A DNA stretch of 13,526 nucleotides, from assembly GCA_001766965.1 (NCBI GenBank), contig MEKM01000075.1, forward strand, positions 1-13,526, given 5' to 3'. Of the stretch, positions 1 to 5,847 are shown piece after piece. Each line of letters opens with the position of its first letter. Within the stretch, counting starts at the first letter, position 1. Origin of the DNA: Acidobacteria bacterium RIFCSPHIGHO2_01_FULL_67_28 (GTDB taxonomy: Bacteria; Acidobacteriota; Terriglobia; Acidiferrales; 2-02-FULL-67-57). The position numbers and the translations under genes are program-made. Under the pieces are notes generated by a model. The model did no database searches. It was not told the DNA's origin and saw only the letters and a list, made by a program, of their open reading frames with translations.

Positions 1-994
1 CCACCGGCTGGCCGCCCAGGCGCGCGAAGCCCACGACGATGTTCTTCGCGTAGTGCTCCTGCACCTCGAAGAAGTAGCCCTCGTCCACCACCAGCCGAAT
101 CAGCTCCTTGATGTCGTAGGGTTGGAGCGGGTCGGCGGGGACAATGTGGTTGAGCTTCTCTTCGGCCCGGTCGGCGGGGTCGCGCGTGGCGCGCCGTGGC
201 GGGTCGTCGAGGTTGTTCGAGGGGATGAAGCCCACGAGCTCGCGCATCATCGCCAAGCACTCGCGGTCGTCGCCGGCCAGGAAGTGCGCGACCCCGCTCG
301 TCTGGTTGTGCGTCATCGCTCCGCCGAGCTCTTCTTTGGTCACCTCTTCGTGGGTCACCGTCCGGATGACGTCGGGCCCGGTGACGAACATGTAGCTGGC
401 GTCGCGCGTCATGAAGATGAAGTCGGTGATGGCGGGCGAATAGACGGCGCCCCCGGCGCACGGCCCCATGACGGCCGAAATCTGCGGGATGACCCCGCTC
501 GCCAGCGTGTTGCGCAGGAAGACGTCGGCGTAGCCCTTGAGCGACATCACGCCTTCCTGGATGCGCGCCCCGCCCGAGTCGTTCAAGCCGATGATGGGCG
601 CGCCGTTCTTCACCGCCAGGTCCATCACCTTGCAGATTTTTTCGGCGTTGGCCTCGGAGAGCGACCCGCCGAAGACGGTGAAGTCCTGCGCGAAAACGTA
701 GACCAGGCGGCCGTCAATGCGCCCGTAGCCGCTGACGATGCCGTCGCCCGGCAGGCGCTGCTCCTCCATCCCGAACTCGTCGCAGCGGTGGAGGACGAAC
801 TTGTCGAGCTCTTCGAACGTGTCCGGGTCGAGCAGCAGCTCGATGCGCTCGCGCGCTCCGAGCTTCCCGGCCTGGTGCTGCTTCTCGCGGCGCTCGGCGC
901 CGCCGCCCTCTTCGGCGGCCAGGTCGCGCCGGCGCAGCTCCTCCAGCCGCGCCTCGGCCGCGTGGTTTTCCGTTGCTCGTTTCCGCGCGCTCAT
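1..994 (-). CDS. Acyl-CoA carboxylase carboxyltransferase (beta) subunit, propionyl-/methylmalonyl-CoA type, partial
   Basis: The 3' end is cut by the window edge; 331 residues are visible, against about 510-520 for the family, so roughly the last third is missing. The protein is the crotonase-fold carboxyltransferase that moves CO2 between carboxybiotin and a short-chain acyl-CoA. Visible family signatures are DFTVFGGSLSEA (about residues 104-115), LNDSGGARIQEG (137-148) and MGPCAGGAVYSPAITDF (176-192), the glycine-rich turns that shape the oxyanion pockets. There is no zinc finger, unlike AccD in the same window. The start is secure: an in-frame TAG lies two codons upstream of ATG at 994. 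No convincing ribosome site precedes it. It could be the beta subunit of propionyl-CoA carboxylase or the alpha subunit of methylmalonyl-CoA decarboxylase; the biotin-carrying partner is not in view, so substrate is not assigned. Confidence 0.93.
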   Translation of the reverse strand, partial: MSARKRATENHAAEARLEELRRRDLAAEEGGGAERREKQHQAGKLGARERIELLLDPDTFEELDKFVLHRCDEFGMEEQRLPGDGIVSGYGRIDGRLVYVFAQDFTVFGGSLSEANAEKICKVMDLAVKNGAPIIGLNDSGGARIQEGVMSLKGYADVFLRNTLASGVIPQISAVMGPCAGGAVYSPAITDFIFMTRDASYMFVTGPDVIRTVTHEEVTKEELGGAMTHNQTSGVAHFLAGDDRECLAMMRELVGFIPSNNLDDPPRRATRDPADRAEEKLNHIVPADPLQPYDIKELIRLVVDEGYFFEVQEHYAKNIVVGFARLGGQPV

Positions 995-1009
995 CGGCTA
1001 GAAGGATAG

Positions 1010-1037
1010 CAGATATCAGATTTGAGATTTCAGAATC
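1010..1037. repeat. Short heptanucleotide tandem array (CAGATTT-like)
   Basis: Four seven-base units run in register: CAGATAT, CAGATTT, GAGATTT, CAGAATC. The stretch is AT-rich in an otherwise very GC-rich window and sits 15 bases upstream of the carboxyltransferase start codon. It resembles the imperfect heptamer arrays known as STRR elements in cyanobacteria. The unit differs from the second array at 11478-11519 but the period is the same. Confidence 0.6.
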
Positions 1038-1042
1038 GTTGC

Positions 1043-1063
1043 CTAGACGCCGGACCAGTCTTC
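1043..1063 (-). pseudogene. Duplicate, synonymously diverged C-terminal codons of the DUF3592-like gene
   Basis: Read on the minus strand this encodes Glu-Asp-Trp-Ser-Gly-Val-stop, the same six residues and the same TAG stop that end the intact gene at 1161-1181. The two 21-base stretches match at 16 positions and every difference is synonymous, including a switch between the two serine codon families (AGC versus TCC). Homology does not obviously extend upstream into the hairpin repeat. It looks like the remnant 3' end of a second copy of the gene. An in-frame ATG inside the hairpin repeat (1081) would make a 12-codon reading frame ending here, probably by accident. Confidence 0.45.
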
Positions 1064-1075
1064 GCTCCTCTCCTC

Positions 1076-1130
1076 TGTCATTCCGAGCCCCGATAGCCAG
1101 CCCGGGCAGGCATTCGGGGCGAGGAATCTC
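1076..1130. repeat. GA-paired hairpin repeat, copy 1
   Basis: The element begins TGTCATTCCGA and ends GAGGAATCTC. The outer stem is ATTCC (1080-1084) with GGAAT (1123-1127); then GA faces GA; then the inner stem GCCCCGA (1087-1093) pairs with TCGGGGC (1114-1120), closing a 20-base loop that itself contains the palindrome GCCCGGGC. The same layout with different stem bases occurs at 3063-3180 and 6227-6251. It lies between the DUF3592-like gene and the carboxyltransferase. Confidence 0.75.
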
Positions 1131-1159
1131 AGCGCGGCAGGCAGGTACCGCGCCGCGCT
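1131..1159. repeat. Inverted repeat just after the DUF3592-like gene
   Basis: AGCGCGGC (1131-1138) and GCCGCGCT (1152-1159) are perfect 8-base complements around a 13-base loop. The hairpin starts one base after the stop codon of the upstream gene and abuts hairpin repeat copy 1. It could stabilise or end the transcript, but no T-run follows on the minus strand, so it is not a standard intrinsic terminator. Confidence 0.5.
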
Positions 1160-1160
1160 T

Positions 1161-1559
1161 CTAGACTCCGCTCCAATCCTCACAGAGGATGATGCTATTC
1201 GTCGGGCGCTGGGGGTCGTACTTGACGCTGGCGGCCTGGCCGGAGGCGACGCGCCGGAGGTCGAGCCGGTGGCGGACGAACCCGATGTCCTGCGCCGCCT
1301 GGTACTCGACCCCGCGCACCTCGTACTTGTAAACGAGCAGATACGCCGGCGCCTGCCCGTCCGCTACCTCGTCCTTCAGCTCCACGACGCGCCCCTCGAC
1401 GATGCGTCCCACGCGGTTGATGTGCAGCCGCCGCTGCCGCTCCGCTTCCGCCGGGTCCAGCCGGCGCGACTTCCACCGCCACACCAGCCCGGTGGCAATG
1501 AGCAGGACGGCGGTAGCGAGGAGAACGTAGGTGAGAAGCGTCAGCGGGTCAGTCGTCAC
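1161..1559 (-). CDS. Small single-pass membrane protein, DUF3592-like
   Basis: 132 residues with a GTG start. One hydrophobic helix spans about residues 7-27 and is followed by a basic stretch (WRWKSRR), so the rest is predicted to lie in the cytoplasm. The soluble part is a small beta domain: VEGRVVEL, then YKYEVRGVEYQAAQDIGF, then SVKYDPQRPTNSI, the pattern of DUF3592 proteins. No function is known for that family. The GTG overlaps the TGA of the transaldolase gene by four bases (GTGA, 1556-1559), which fixes the start and argues for translational coupling. Its last six codons and stop are echoed at 1043-1063 beyond an intervening repeat. Confidence 0.8.
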   Translation of the reverse strand: MTTDPLTLLTYVLLATAVLLIATGLVWRWKSRRLDPAEAERQRRLHINRVGRIVEGRVVELKDEVADGQAPAYLLVYKYEVRGVEYQAAQDIGFVRHRLDLRRVASGQAASVKYDPQRPTNSIILCEDWSGV

Positions 1560-2263
1560 TTCTTGTTCTTGCCGGCTTGCCCGACCGCAAGGCGGGCCTC
1601 CACGGGAAGGATGTCGCCGAGCACGGCGCGCGCCTTCTCCCAATCTTTCAAGAATGCGTCGAGGCCCTTGTCGGTGAGCGGGTGCTTGAAAAGCTGCTCG
1701 AAGACCTTGTAGGGCATGGTGGCGATGTGGGCGCCGAGCTTGGCGGCTTCGATGACGTGCATGGGGTGGCGCAAGCTCGCCGCCAGCACCTGCGTCTCGA
1801 AGTTGTAGGGCCGGTAGACTTCCATAATCTCGCGCAGCAGCCGCATGCCGTCCTGGCCGATGTCGTCCAGGCGCCCGAGGAACGGGCTGACGAAGTAGGC
1901 GCCCGCCTTCGCCACCAGCAGCGCCTGCGCCGGGCTGAAGACCAGCGTCACGTTCACCCGGATGCCCTCGCGCCGCACCGCCTTGATGGCCTTGAAGCCC
2001 TCCGGCGTCATCGGAATCTTGACCACGATGTTCGGGTGGAGCGCCGCAATCTCGCGCGCCTCGGCGATCATCCCGGCGGCGTCGGTCGCCACCACTTCGC
2101 CGTTGACGATGTCCACCAGCCCGCACATCTCGACCAGCGCTTCGCGGAAGGGCTTGTTCTCCTTGGCGAGCAGCGTGGGGTTGGTGGTGACGCCGTCGAG
2201 CACCCCGAGCTCCGCCGCCCGGCGGACTTCCTCGACGTTGCCCGTGTCCAGGAAGAACTTCAT
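1556..2263 (-). CDS. tal: Transaldolase, small (FSA/TalC-like) subfamily
   Basis: 235 residues; a single TIM-barrel of the class I aldolase type. The Schiff-base lysine is K82 in VVKIPMT. Other active-site positions are D6 (FLDTGN), N28 (TTNPT), R131 and S163. Relative to E. coli fructose-6-phosphate aldolase the numbering is offset by three. The two positions that separate the activities are Glu56 (Gln59 in FsaA) and Phe128 (Tyr131 in FsaA), both as in true transaldolases, so I favour transfer of a dihydroxyacetone unit in the non-oxidative pentose phosphate pathway over aldolase activity. The C-terminus is about 20 residues longer than FsaA and ends in a lysine-rich tail. It follows the FAH-family gene after 12 bases with a very strong ribosome site, and overlaps the next gene by four bases. 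Confidence 0.93.
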   Translation of the reverse strand: MKFFLDTGNVEEVRRAAELGVLDGVTTNPTLLAKENKPFREALVEMCGLVDIVNGEVVATDAAGMIAEAREIAALHPNIVVKIPMTPEGFKAIKAVRREGIRVNVTLVFSPAQALLVAKAGAYFVSPFLGRLDDIGQDGMRLLREIMEVYRPYNFETQVLAASLRHPMHVIEAAKLGAHIATMPYKVFEQLFKHPLTDKGLDAFLKDWEKARAVLGDILPVEARLAVGQAGKNKK

Positions 2264-2266
2264 CGT

Positions 2267-2277
2267 CTCCTCCTCCT
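2267..2277 (-). promoter_or_regulatory. Strong ribosome binding site for the transaldolase gene
   Basis: AGGAGGAGGAG, three bases before the ATG at 2263 (the innermost AGGAGG copies give ordinary spacing). It overlaps the TAG stop of the FAH-family gene. It is the strongest Shine-Dalgarno sequence in the window and suggests high translation of transaldolase. Confidence 0.8.
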
Positions 2278-3043
2278 ACGCGGCGACCGGGTTGCGTAGC
2301 CGCCCGATGCCCTCAATCACGACTTCCACCACGTCACCCGGCTGGAGCGGCCCGACGCCCGCCGGCGTTCCGGTCGAGATGACGTCGCCGGGCTCCAGGG
2401 TCATGACCGAACTAATGAAGCGTATTATAGCATCGAGCGGAAAAATCATCTCCGTGGTGGCGCCGCGCTGGCGGCGCGCGCCGTTGACGTAGGTTTCCAC
2501 CACGAGTCCCCCGGCGTCCAACCCCGTAGCGATGACCGGGCCCAGCGGGCAGAAGGTGTCGAAGCCCTTCGCGCGGGTGAACTGCCCGTCGGCCTTCTGC
2601 AAATCGCGCGCGGTGATGTCGTTCAGGCAGGTGAAGCCGAAGAGATAGTCAAGCGGGTTCTCTTCGGGCTTGAGTCGTCCGCAGCGTTTGCCGATGACCA
2701 GCGCCAGCTCGCCTTCGTAGTCCACTCGGCGCGACGCCGGCGGATAGACGATGGGCGCTTCCGGCCCGATGACCGCCGAGGGCGGCTTCAGAAAGAGCAG
2801 CGGGTCGCGCGGCGGTTCATTGCCCAATTCAGCTGCGTGCTCGCGGTAGTTGCGCCCGAGGCAGACGATTTTCGTCGGCTGGCAGGGGGCCAGCAACCTT
2901 ACTTCGCCCAGGCCGTGCGTCGCGCCCGTCGGCCGACCGCCCGCCCAGGGCGCGCTCGACAGCACTTCGACGCGTTCGCCCTCCAGCCGCCCGTAGGCCG
3001 CTGCGCCCCGCGCCTCAAACCGCACGTACTTCCCCACGCTCAT
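2276..3043 (-). CDS. Fumarylacetoacetate hydrolase (FAH) family protein
   Basis: 255 residues: a short N-terminal region (about 1-55) and the catalytic FAH C-terminal domain (about 57-253). Divalent-metal ligands are E110 and E112 in VDYEGEL and D142 in LNDITARD. The lid histidine/glutamate pair H69 and E72 (NYREHAAE) and the lysine of RAKGFDTF (K160) are present, as is STGTPAGVG (223-231). This set is typical of the FAHD1/HpaG-like group, whose members hydrolyse acylpyruvates, decarboxylate or tautomerise oxaloacetate, or isomerise 2-hydroxyhepta-2,4-diene-1,7-dioate. No aromatic-degradation genes are adjacent, so a housekeeping keto-acid role is more likely than a catabolic one. The ATG at 3043 is preceded by AGGG at good spacing. 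Two consecutive rare ATA isoleucine codons (206-207) coincide with a promoter-like sequence. Confidence 0.9.
   Translation of the reverse strand: MSVGKYVRFEARGAAAYGRLEGERVEVLSSAPWAGGRPTGATHGLGEVRLLAPCQPTKIVCLGRNYREHAAELGNEPPRDPLLFLKPPSAVIGPEAPIVYPPASRRVDYEGELALVIGKRCGRLKPEENPLDYLFGFTCLNDITARDLQKADGQFTRAKGFDTFCPLGPVIATGLDAGGLVVETYVNGARRQRGATTEMIFPLDAIIRFISSVMTLEPGDVISTGTPAGVGPLQPGDVVEVVIEGIGRLRNPVAA
2424..2432 (-). promoter_or_regulatory. Candidate internal extended -10 promoter inside the FAH-family gene
   Basis: Minus strand TGCTATAAT is a perfect extended -10 (TGnTATAAT), about 160 bases before the transaldolase start. It is read as Ala-Ile-Ile with two ATA codons, very unusual in this GC-rich DNA. 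There is no good -35 hexamer at 17-18 bases. It could give the transaldolase, DUF3592-like and carboxyltransferase genes separate transcription. Confidence 0.4.
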
Positions 3044-3062
3044 CGCGCCAACCCTATAGCTC

Positions 3063-3180
3063 TGTCATTCCGACCCCGCCCATTCCCTTCTTGGTGGCAC
3101 AGGCCTCTGGCCTGTGGGCACCGTGAACACCGGCGAGACGCCGGTGCCACTAAAGTCAGCATGGGCGGGGGAGGAATCTG
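3063..3180. repeat. GA-paired hairpin repeat, copy 2 (loop occupied by another repeat)
   Basis: It begins TGTCATTCCGA and ends GAGGAATCTG. ATTCC (3067-3071) pairs with GGAAT (3173-3177); GA faces GA; the inner stem CCCCGCCCAT (3074-3083) pairs perfectly with ATGGGCGGGG (3161-3170). The inner stem sequence is entirely different from copy 1 but equally complementary. The 77-base loop carries a separate double-hairpin repeat. The element fills most of the 148-base gap between the lipoprotein and FAH-family genes. Confidence 0.75.
3094..3150. repeat. Double-hairpin intergenic repeat
   Basis: Two 8-base-pair stems with 3-base loops lie side by side: CACAGGCC-TCT-GGCCTGTG (3098-3116) and CACCGGCG-AGA-CGCCGGTG (3128-3146). 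The ends GTGGCA (3094-3099) and TGCCAC (3145-3150) are also complementary and could close the whole as a cruciform-like three-way structure. The look is that of the dispersed 'GTGGCACAGGC...GCCTGTG' repeats I associate with Acidobacteriota, Planctomycetes and Verrucomicrobia genomes. It is nested in GA hairpin copy 2. Confidence 0.7.
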
Positions 3181-3191
3181 CATTCCCGTCA

Positions 3192-4268
3192 TCAGGGCTG
3201 CGGCTGCTCCGGCGGCAACGGGGTGGCGGAAACTTCTTCCGAGTGCGGGCTCTCATTGCCCTCGGCGTCCACTGCCGTCACCACATAGTAGAAAGTCACA
3301 CCCACCGGCAACCCGGTGTCGGCGAAGCTCTGCGCGCGCAGCAGCTCTTTGGTCAGGCGCTCGTAGCCGCGGCCGGGCTCGCGGCTGCGATAGATGTGAT
3401 AGCCGACCAAATCGGCGGCGGGGCTGGCGTCCCAGGTCAAGTCGGCGCGTCCGGCTCCGGCGATGATGATGACGTGCGCGGGCGCAGGCGGCGGAAAGAC
3501 GTCGCGGGCGTCAACCTCGGCGGCCGCGGAGTTGTCGCTCTCGACGGTGTCGGCGCCGAACTGCGCCAAAGTGCGGATGCGGTACCAGTACTTCCTCCCG
3601 AACTGGAAGTCGGTGTCTTCGTAGACGGTGGTGGGGGCGGTGCCGCGCAGGGCGAAGGGCCCTTCGGCGCTGGCCTCGCTGCGGTAGATCTGGTAGCCGG
3701 CGATGGCCTCGAGGGGCGTGCTGCTGGTGGTGCGTTGCGGAGCCGCCCAGCGCAGCTCGAGGGCGCGCTCGGTCACGCGCGTCTCGATGCGCCCGATGGG
3801 CGCGGCCACCGGGTAGAGCCGCACGGCGGCCAGGTTGGAGAAACCGGCGTCCTGCCGCTTGGCGTTCACCGCTTTCACGGCGTAGACGGCGGTGCGGCCC
3901 GCCTGCTGGCCGAGCGCGGCGGCGCCGAGCGGGTCGGGGAAGATCACGATGTCGTTCCGCCGGAAGGACTCGACCACGCGCTCGGGCAAGACGTAAACCA
4001 CCTTGGCCGCGGCGGCGAACTTTTCTTCGTCGGGCGCTTCGGCCAGAAACGCCCGGTAGATTTCCAGGCGCGGCCAGCCCTCCATGCGCGTCCCGTCGGT
4101 GTAGAGCCGCCCGACCGTCCAGCGCAGCACTACCCGCTCGCCCACCTGATTGGCCGCCAGCCCCGTGGGCACGACCGGGATCTTCGCCGTCGGCGGCACC
4201 GGCGGCCCCGCCACCCCGCAGGCGACCAAAGCCGCGAGGAAAAGCAGCAGGGTGAATCCGGGCAGCAC
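3192..4268 (-). CDS. Lipoprotein with fibronectin type III-like repeats
   Basis: 358 residues from the GTG at 4268. A short hydrophobic signal ends in the lipobox LVAC, giving Cys17 as the lipidated residue; the next residue is Gly, consistent with outer-membrane sorting. A proline-rich spacer follows, then three beta-sandwich repeats at about residues 33-152, 156-255 and 261-350. The last two carry the fibronectin-III patterns GYQIYRSE...KYWYRIRTL and GYHIYRSR...TFYYVVTAVDAEGNES. The tail is proline-rich. It probably acts as an envelope adhesion or scaffold protein; no catalytic motif is seen. The start is uncertain. GTG 4268 follows GGGG-CGA supplied by an inverted repeat, but gives a signal with no basic residue. 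A TTG at 4328 would add 20 residues encoded entirely by the repeat. Confidence 0.8.
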   Translation of the reverse strand: MLPGFTLLLFLAALVACGVAGPPVPPTAKIPVVPTGLAANQVGERVVLRWTVGRLYTDGTRMEGWPRLEIYRAFLAEAPDEEKFAAAAKVVYVLPERVVESFRRNDIVIFPDPLGAAALGQQAGRTAVYAVKAVNAKRQDAGFSNLAAVRLYPVAAPIGRIETRVTERALELRWAAPQRTTSSTPLEAIAGYQIYRSEASAEGPFALRGTAPTTVYEDTDFQFGRKYWYRIRTLAQFGADTVESDNSAAAEVDARDVFPPPAPAHVIIIAGAGRADLTWDASPAADLVGYHIYRSREPGRGYERLTKELLRAQSFADTGLPVGVTFYYVVTAVDAEGNESPHSEEVSATPLPPEQPQP

Positions 4269-4270
4269 TC

Positions 4271-4341
4271 GCCCCGTTCCAACGTGACGGCAGGCTTGCG
4301 GGAGAGGAGCGTTAGGCGGCGTGGTCAAGTTGGAACGGGGC
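4271..4341. repeat. Inverted-repeat element with CCCCGTTCC ends, copy 1
   Basis: GCCCCGTTCCAAC (4271-4283) and GTTGGAACGGGGC (4329-4341) are perfect 13-base complements. After one mismatch the stem continues for four more pairs (TGAC with GTCA on the minus strand). The element fills the whole gap between hslU and the lipoprotein gene: one arm touches the hslU stop codon and the other ends three bases before the lipoprotein GTG. A second member with the same 9-base ends and similar length is at 6854-6920. No open reading frame is carried, so it is a MITE- or REP-like element at most. Confidence 0.75.
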
Positions 4342-5753
4342 TAGAGGATGTAGCGGCTCAAGTCCTGGTTCTTGGCGATTTCGGCCAGCATCTTGCGCAC
4401 GTAGGCACCGTCGATTTCCATTTCTTTGCCGCGCAGGTCGGGGGCTTCGAAGGAAATCTCCTCGAGCAGCTTCTCCATCACGGTGAACAGCCGCCGGGCG
4501 CCGATGTTTTCCGTCTGCTCGTTCACCAGCGTGGCGAAGCGGGCGATCTCGTTGATCGCCTCCTCGGTGAAGCTGACCTGCAAGCCCTCGGTCTCGAGCA
4601 GCGCCGTGTACTGGCGGATGAGGGCGTTGCGCGGCTCCTGCAGGATGCGGATGAAGTCTTCGGTGCGCAGCGAGTGCAGCTCCACGCGGATGGGGAAGCG
4701 GCCCTGGAGCTCGGGGATGAGGTCGCTGGGCTTGGCCACGTGAAAAGCGCCGGCGGCGATGAAGAGGATGTGGTCGGTCCGCACCAGGCCGTAACGGGTG
4801 TTGACCGTCGTTCCCTCCACGATGGGCAGGATGTCCCGTTGCACTCCCTCGCGGCTGACGTCGGGCCCGTGCCCCGCTTCGCGCCCGGCGATCTTATCCA
4901 GCTCGTCGAGGAAGATGATGCCCGAGTCCTCCACGCGGCTCACCGCCGTGCGCGCCACCTGCTCCATGTCGATCAGCCGACTCTCTTCTTCCTGCACCAG
5001 GTAGTCCTGGGCCTCCGACACCTTCATCCGCCGCTTTTTCTTCTGCTGGCCGAAGAGCCCCGGGAGCATCTCCTTGATGTTGATGTCCATCTCTTCGACG
5101 CCGGAGCTCGAAACGATTTCGAAGGCGGGGAAGCTGCGCTCGCGAACTTCCACTTCGACTAGTTTGTCGTCGAGCTTCCCTTCGCGGAGCTGGACGCGCA
5201 GGCGCTCGCGCGTCTTCTGGAAGTGCTCCTGGGCGGCGGCCAGCTCTTCCGAGGACGCGCCCGCGGGCGGAGGCAGCGGCGGCAGCAGCAGGTCGAGCAG
5301 GCGCTCTTCGGAGTTCATCTCCGCGCGCTCGGAAACCTCCTCGAGCTTCTCCTCGCGGATCATCTCGATGGAGACGTCCACCAGATCGCGGATCATGGAC
5401 TCGACGTCGCGGCCCACGTAGCCGACTTCGGTGTACTTCGACGCCTCCACCTTCAGGAAGGGCGCGTTCGCCAGCCGCGCCAGCCGCCGCGCGATCTCCG
5501 TCTTCCCCACCCCCGTCGGCCCGATCATCAGGATGTTCTTGGGGAGGACTTCGTCGGCGAGGTCGGGCGCGAGCTTGCGCCGGCGGATGCGATTGCGCAG
5601 GGCGATGGCCACGGCGCGCTTGGCGGGCTGCTGGCCGATGATGTACTTGTCGAGCTCGGCGCAAATCTGCCGCGGGGTCAGCTCGCGCAGCGGCGCCGGG
5701 AGCGTGTCCAGCTCTTTTTGTTCCCGAACGACTTCGGGCAGCTCGATGGCCAT
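4341..5753 (-). CDS. hslU: ATP-dependent protease ATPase subunit HslU (ClpY)
   Basis: 470 residues; the AAA+ unfoldase that feeds proteins to HslV in the cytoplasm. Walker A is GPTGVGKT (residues 78-85), the pore loop GYVG is at 111-114, Walker B is IIFLDELDK (279-287), and the arginine-bearing box ELQGRFP is at about 348-354. The I domain lies between about 125 and 260 and is rich in Glu, Lys and Arg. The C-terminus SRYIL matches the family tail that docks into HslV and activates it, so the subunit looks intact. An N-terminal extension of some 20 residues precedes the family start (LTPRQICAELDKYIIGQ). I chose ATG 5753, with AGGGG eight bases upstream, over the TTG at 5759, which lies too close to that site. 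It has its own promoter and is separated from hslV by one gene. Confidence 0.96.
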   Translation of the reverse strand: MAIELPEVVREQKELDTLPAPLRELTPRQICAELDKYIIGQQPAKRAVAIALRNRIRRRKLAPDLADEVLPKNILMIGPTGVGKTEIARRLARLANAPFLKVEASKYTEVGYVGRDVESMIRDLVDVSIEMIREEKLEEVSERAEMNSEERLLDLLLPPLPPPAGASSEELAAAQEHFQKTRERLRVQLREGKLDDKLVEVEVRERSFPAFEIVSSSGVEEMDINIKEMLPGLFGQQKKKRRMKVSEAQDYLVQEEESRLIDMEQVARTAVSRVEDSGIIFLDELDKIAGREAGHGPDVSREGVQRDILPIVEGTTVNTRYGLVRTDHILFIAAGAFHVAKPSDLIPELQGRFPIRVELHSLRTEDFIRILQEPRNALIRQYTALLETEGLQVSFTEEAINEIARFATLVNEQTENIGARRLFTVMEKLLEEISFEAPDLRGKEMEIDGAYVRKMLAEIAKNQDLSRYIL

Positions 5754-5804
5754 CTCCAACGCCCCTAGACAGGCTCGGCCCCGTTCGCTCCGGGACCGCC
5801 AAAA

Positions 5805-5813
5805 ATTATAACA
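5805..5813 (-). promoter_or_regulatory. Extended -10 promoter for hslU
   Basis: Minus strand TGTTATAAT is a perfect extended -10 (TGnTATAAT) inside the 90-base gap upstream of hslU. A run of Ts follows and transcription would begin near 5797, leaving a leader of about 45 bases. The -35 position (GCTAGC at 17-base spacing) is poor, as is common for extended -10 promoters. I saw no CIRCE or heat-shock operator. Confidence 0.65.
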
Positions 5814-5828
5814 CGCCGCTGCGGCTGG

Positions 5829-5847
5829 CTAGCCCGAGTCCGGCTAG
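5829..5847. repeat. Short inverted repeat across the stop codon of the HMA-like gene
   Basis: CTAGCC (5829-5834) and GGCTAG (5842-5847) are perfect complements around a 7-base loop; the TAG stop lies in one arm. It may weakly protect or end the upstream transcript. There is no adjacent T-run, so I do not call it a terminator. Confidence 0.35.

Noticed and set aside
53..1009. Plus-strand open frame of 318 codons at the left edge
   Set aside because: It is antisense to the carboxyltransferase, whose conserved blocks are on the minus strand.
1003..1009. TGCTATCCT near 1003-1011 (minus) as a promoter for the carboxyltransferase
   Set aside because: It would put the transcript start within a few bases of the ATG, has no matching -35, and lies in a heptamer array; too weak to list.
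1131..1159. Intrinsic terminator after the DUF3592-like gene
   Set aside because: The stem is good but no T-run follows on the transcribed strand.
3114..5162. Plus-strand open frame of 682 codons
   Set aside because: It lies antisense to hslU and the lipoprotein gene, is rich in His, Arg, Gly and Val runs with no recognisable domain, and is what high third-position GC produces opposite real genes.
5754..5759. TTG at 5759 as the hslU start
   Set aside because: It is two bases from AGGGG, too close for a ribosome site; ATG at 5753 has eight-base spacing.
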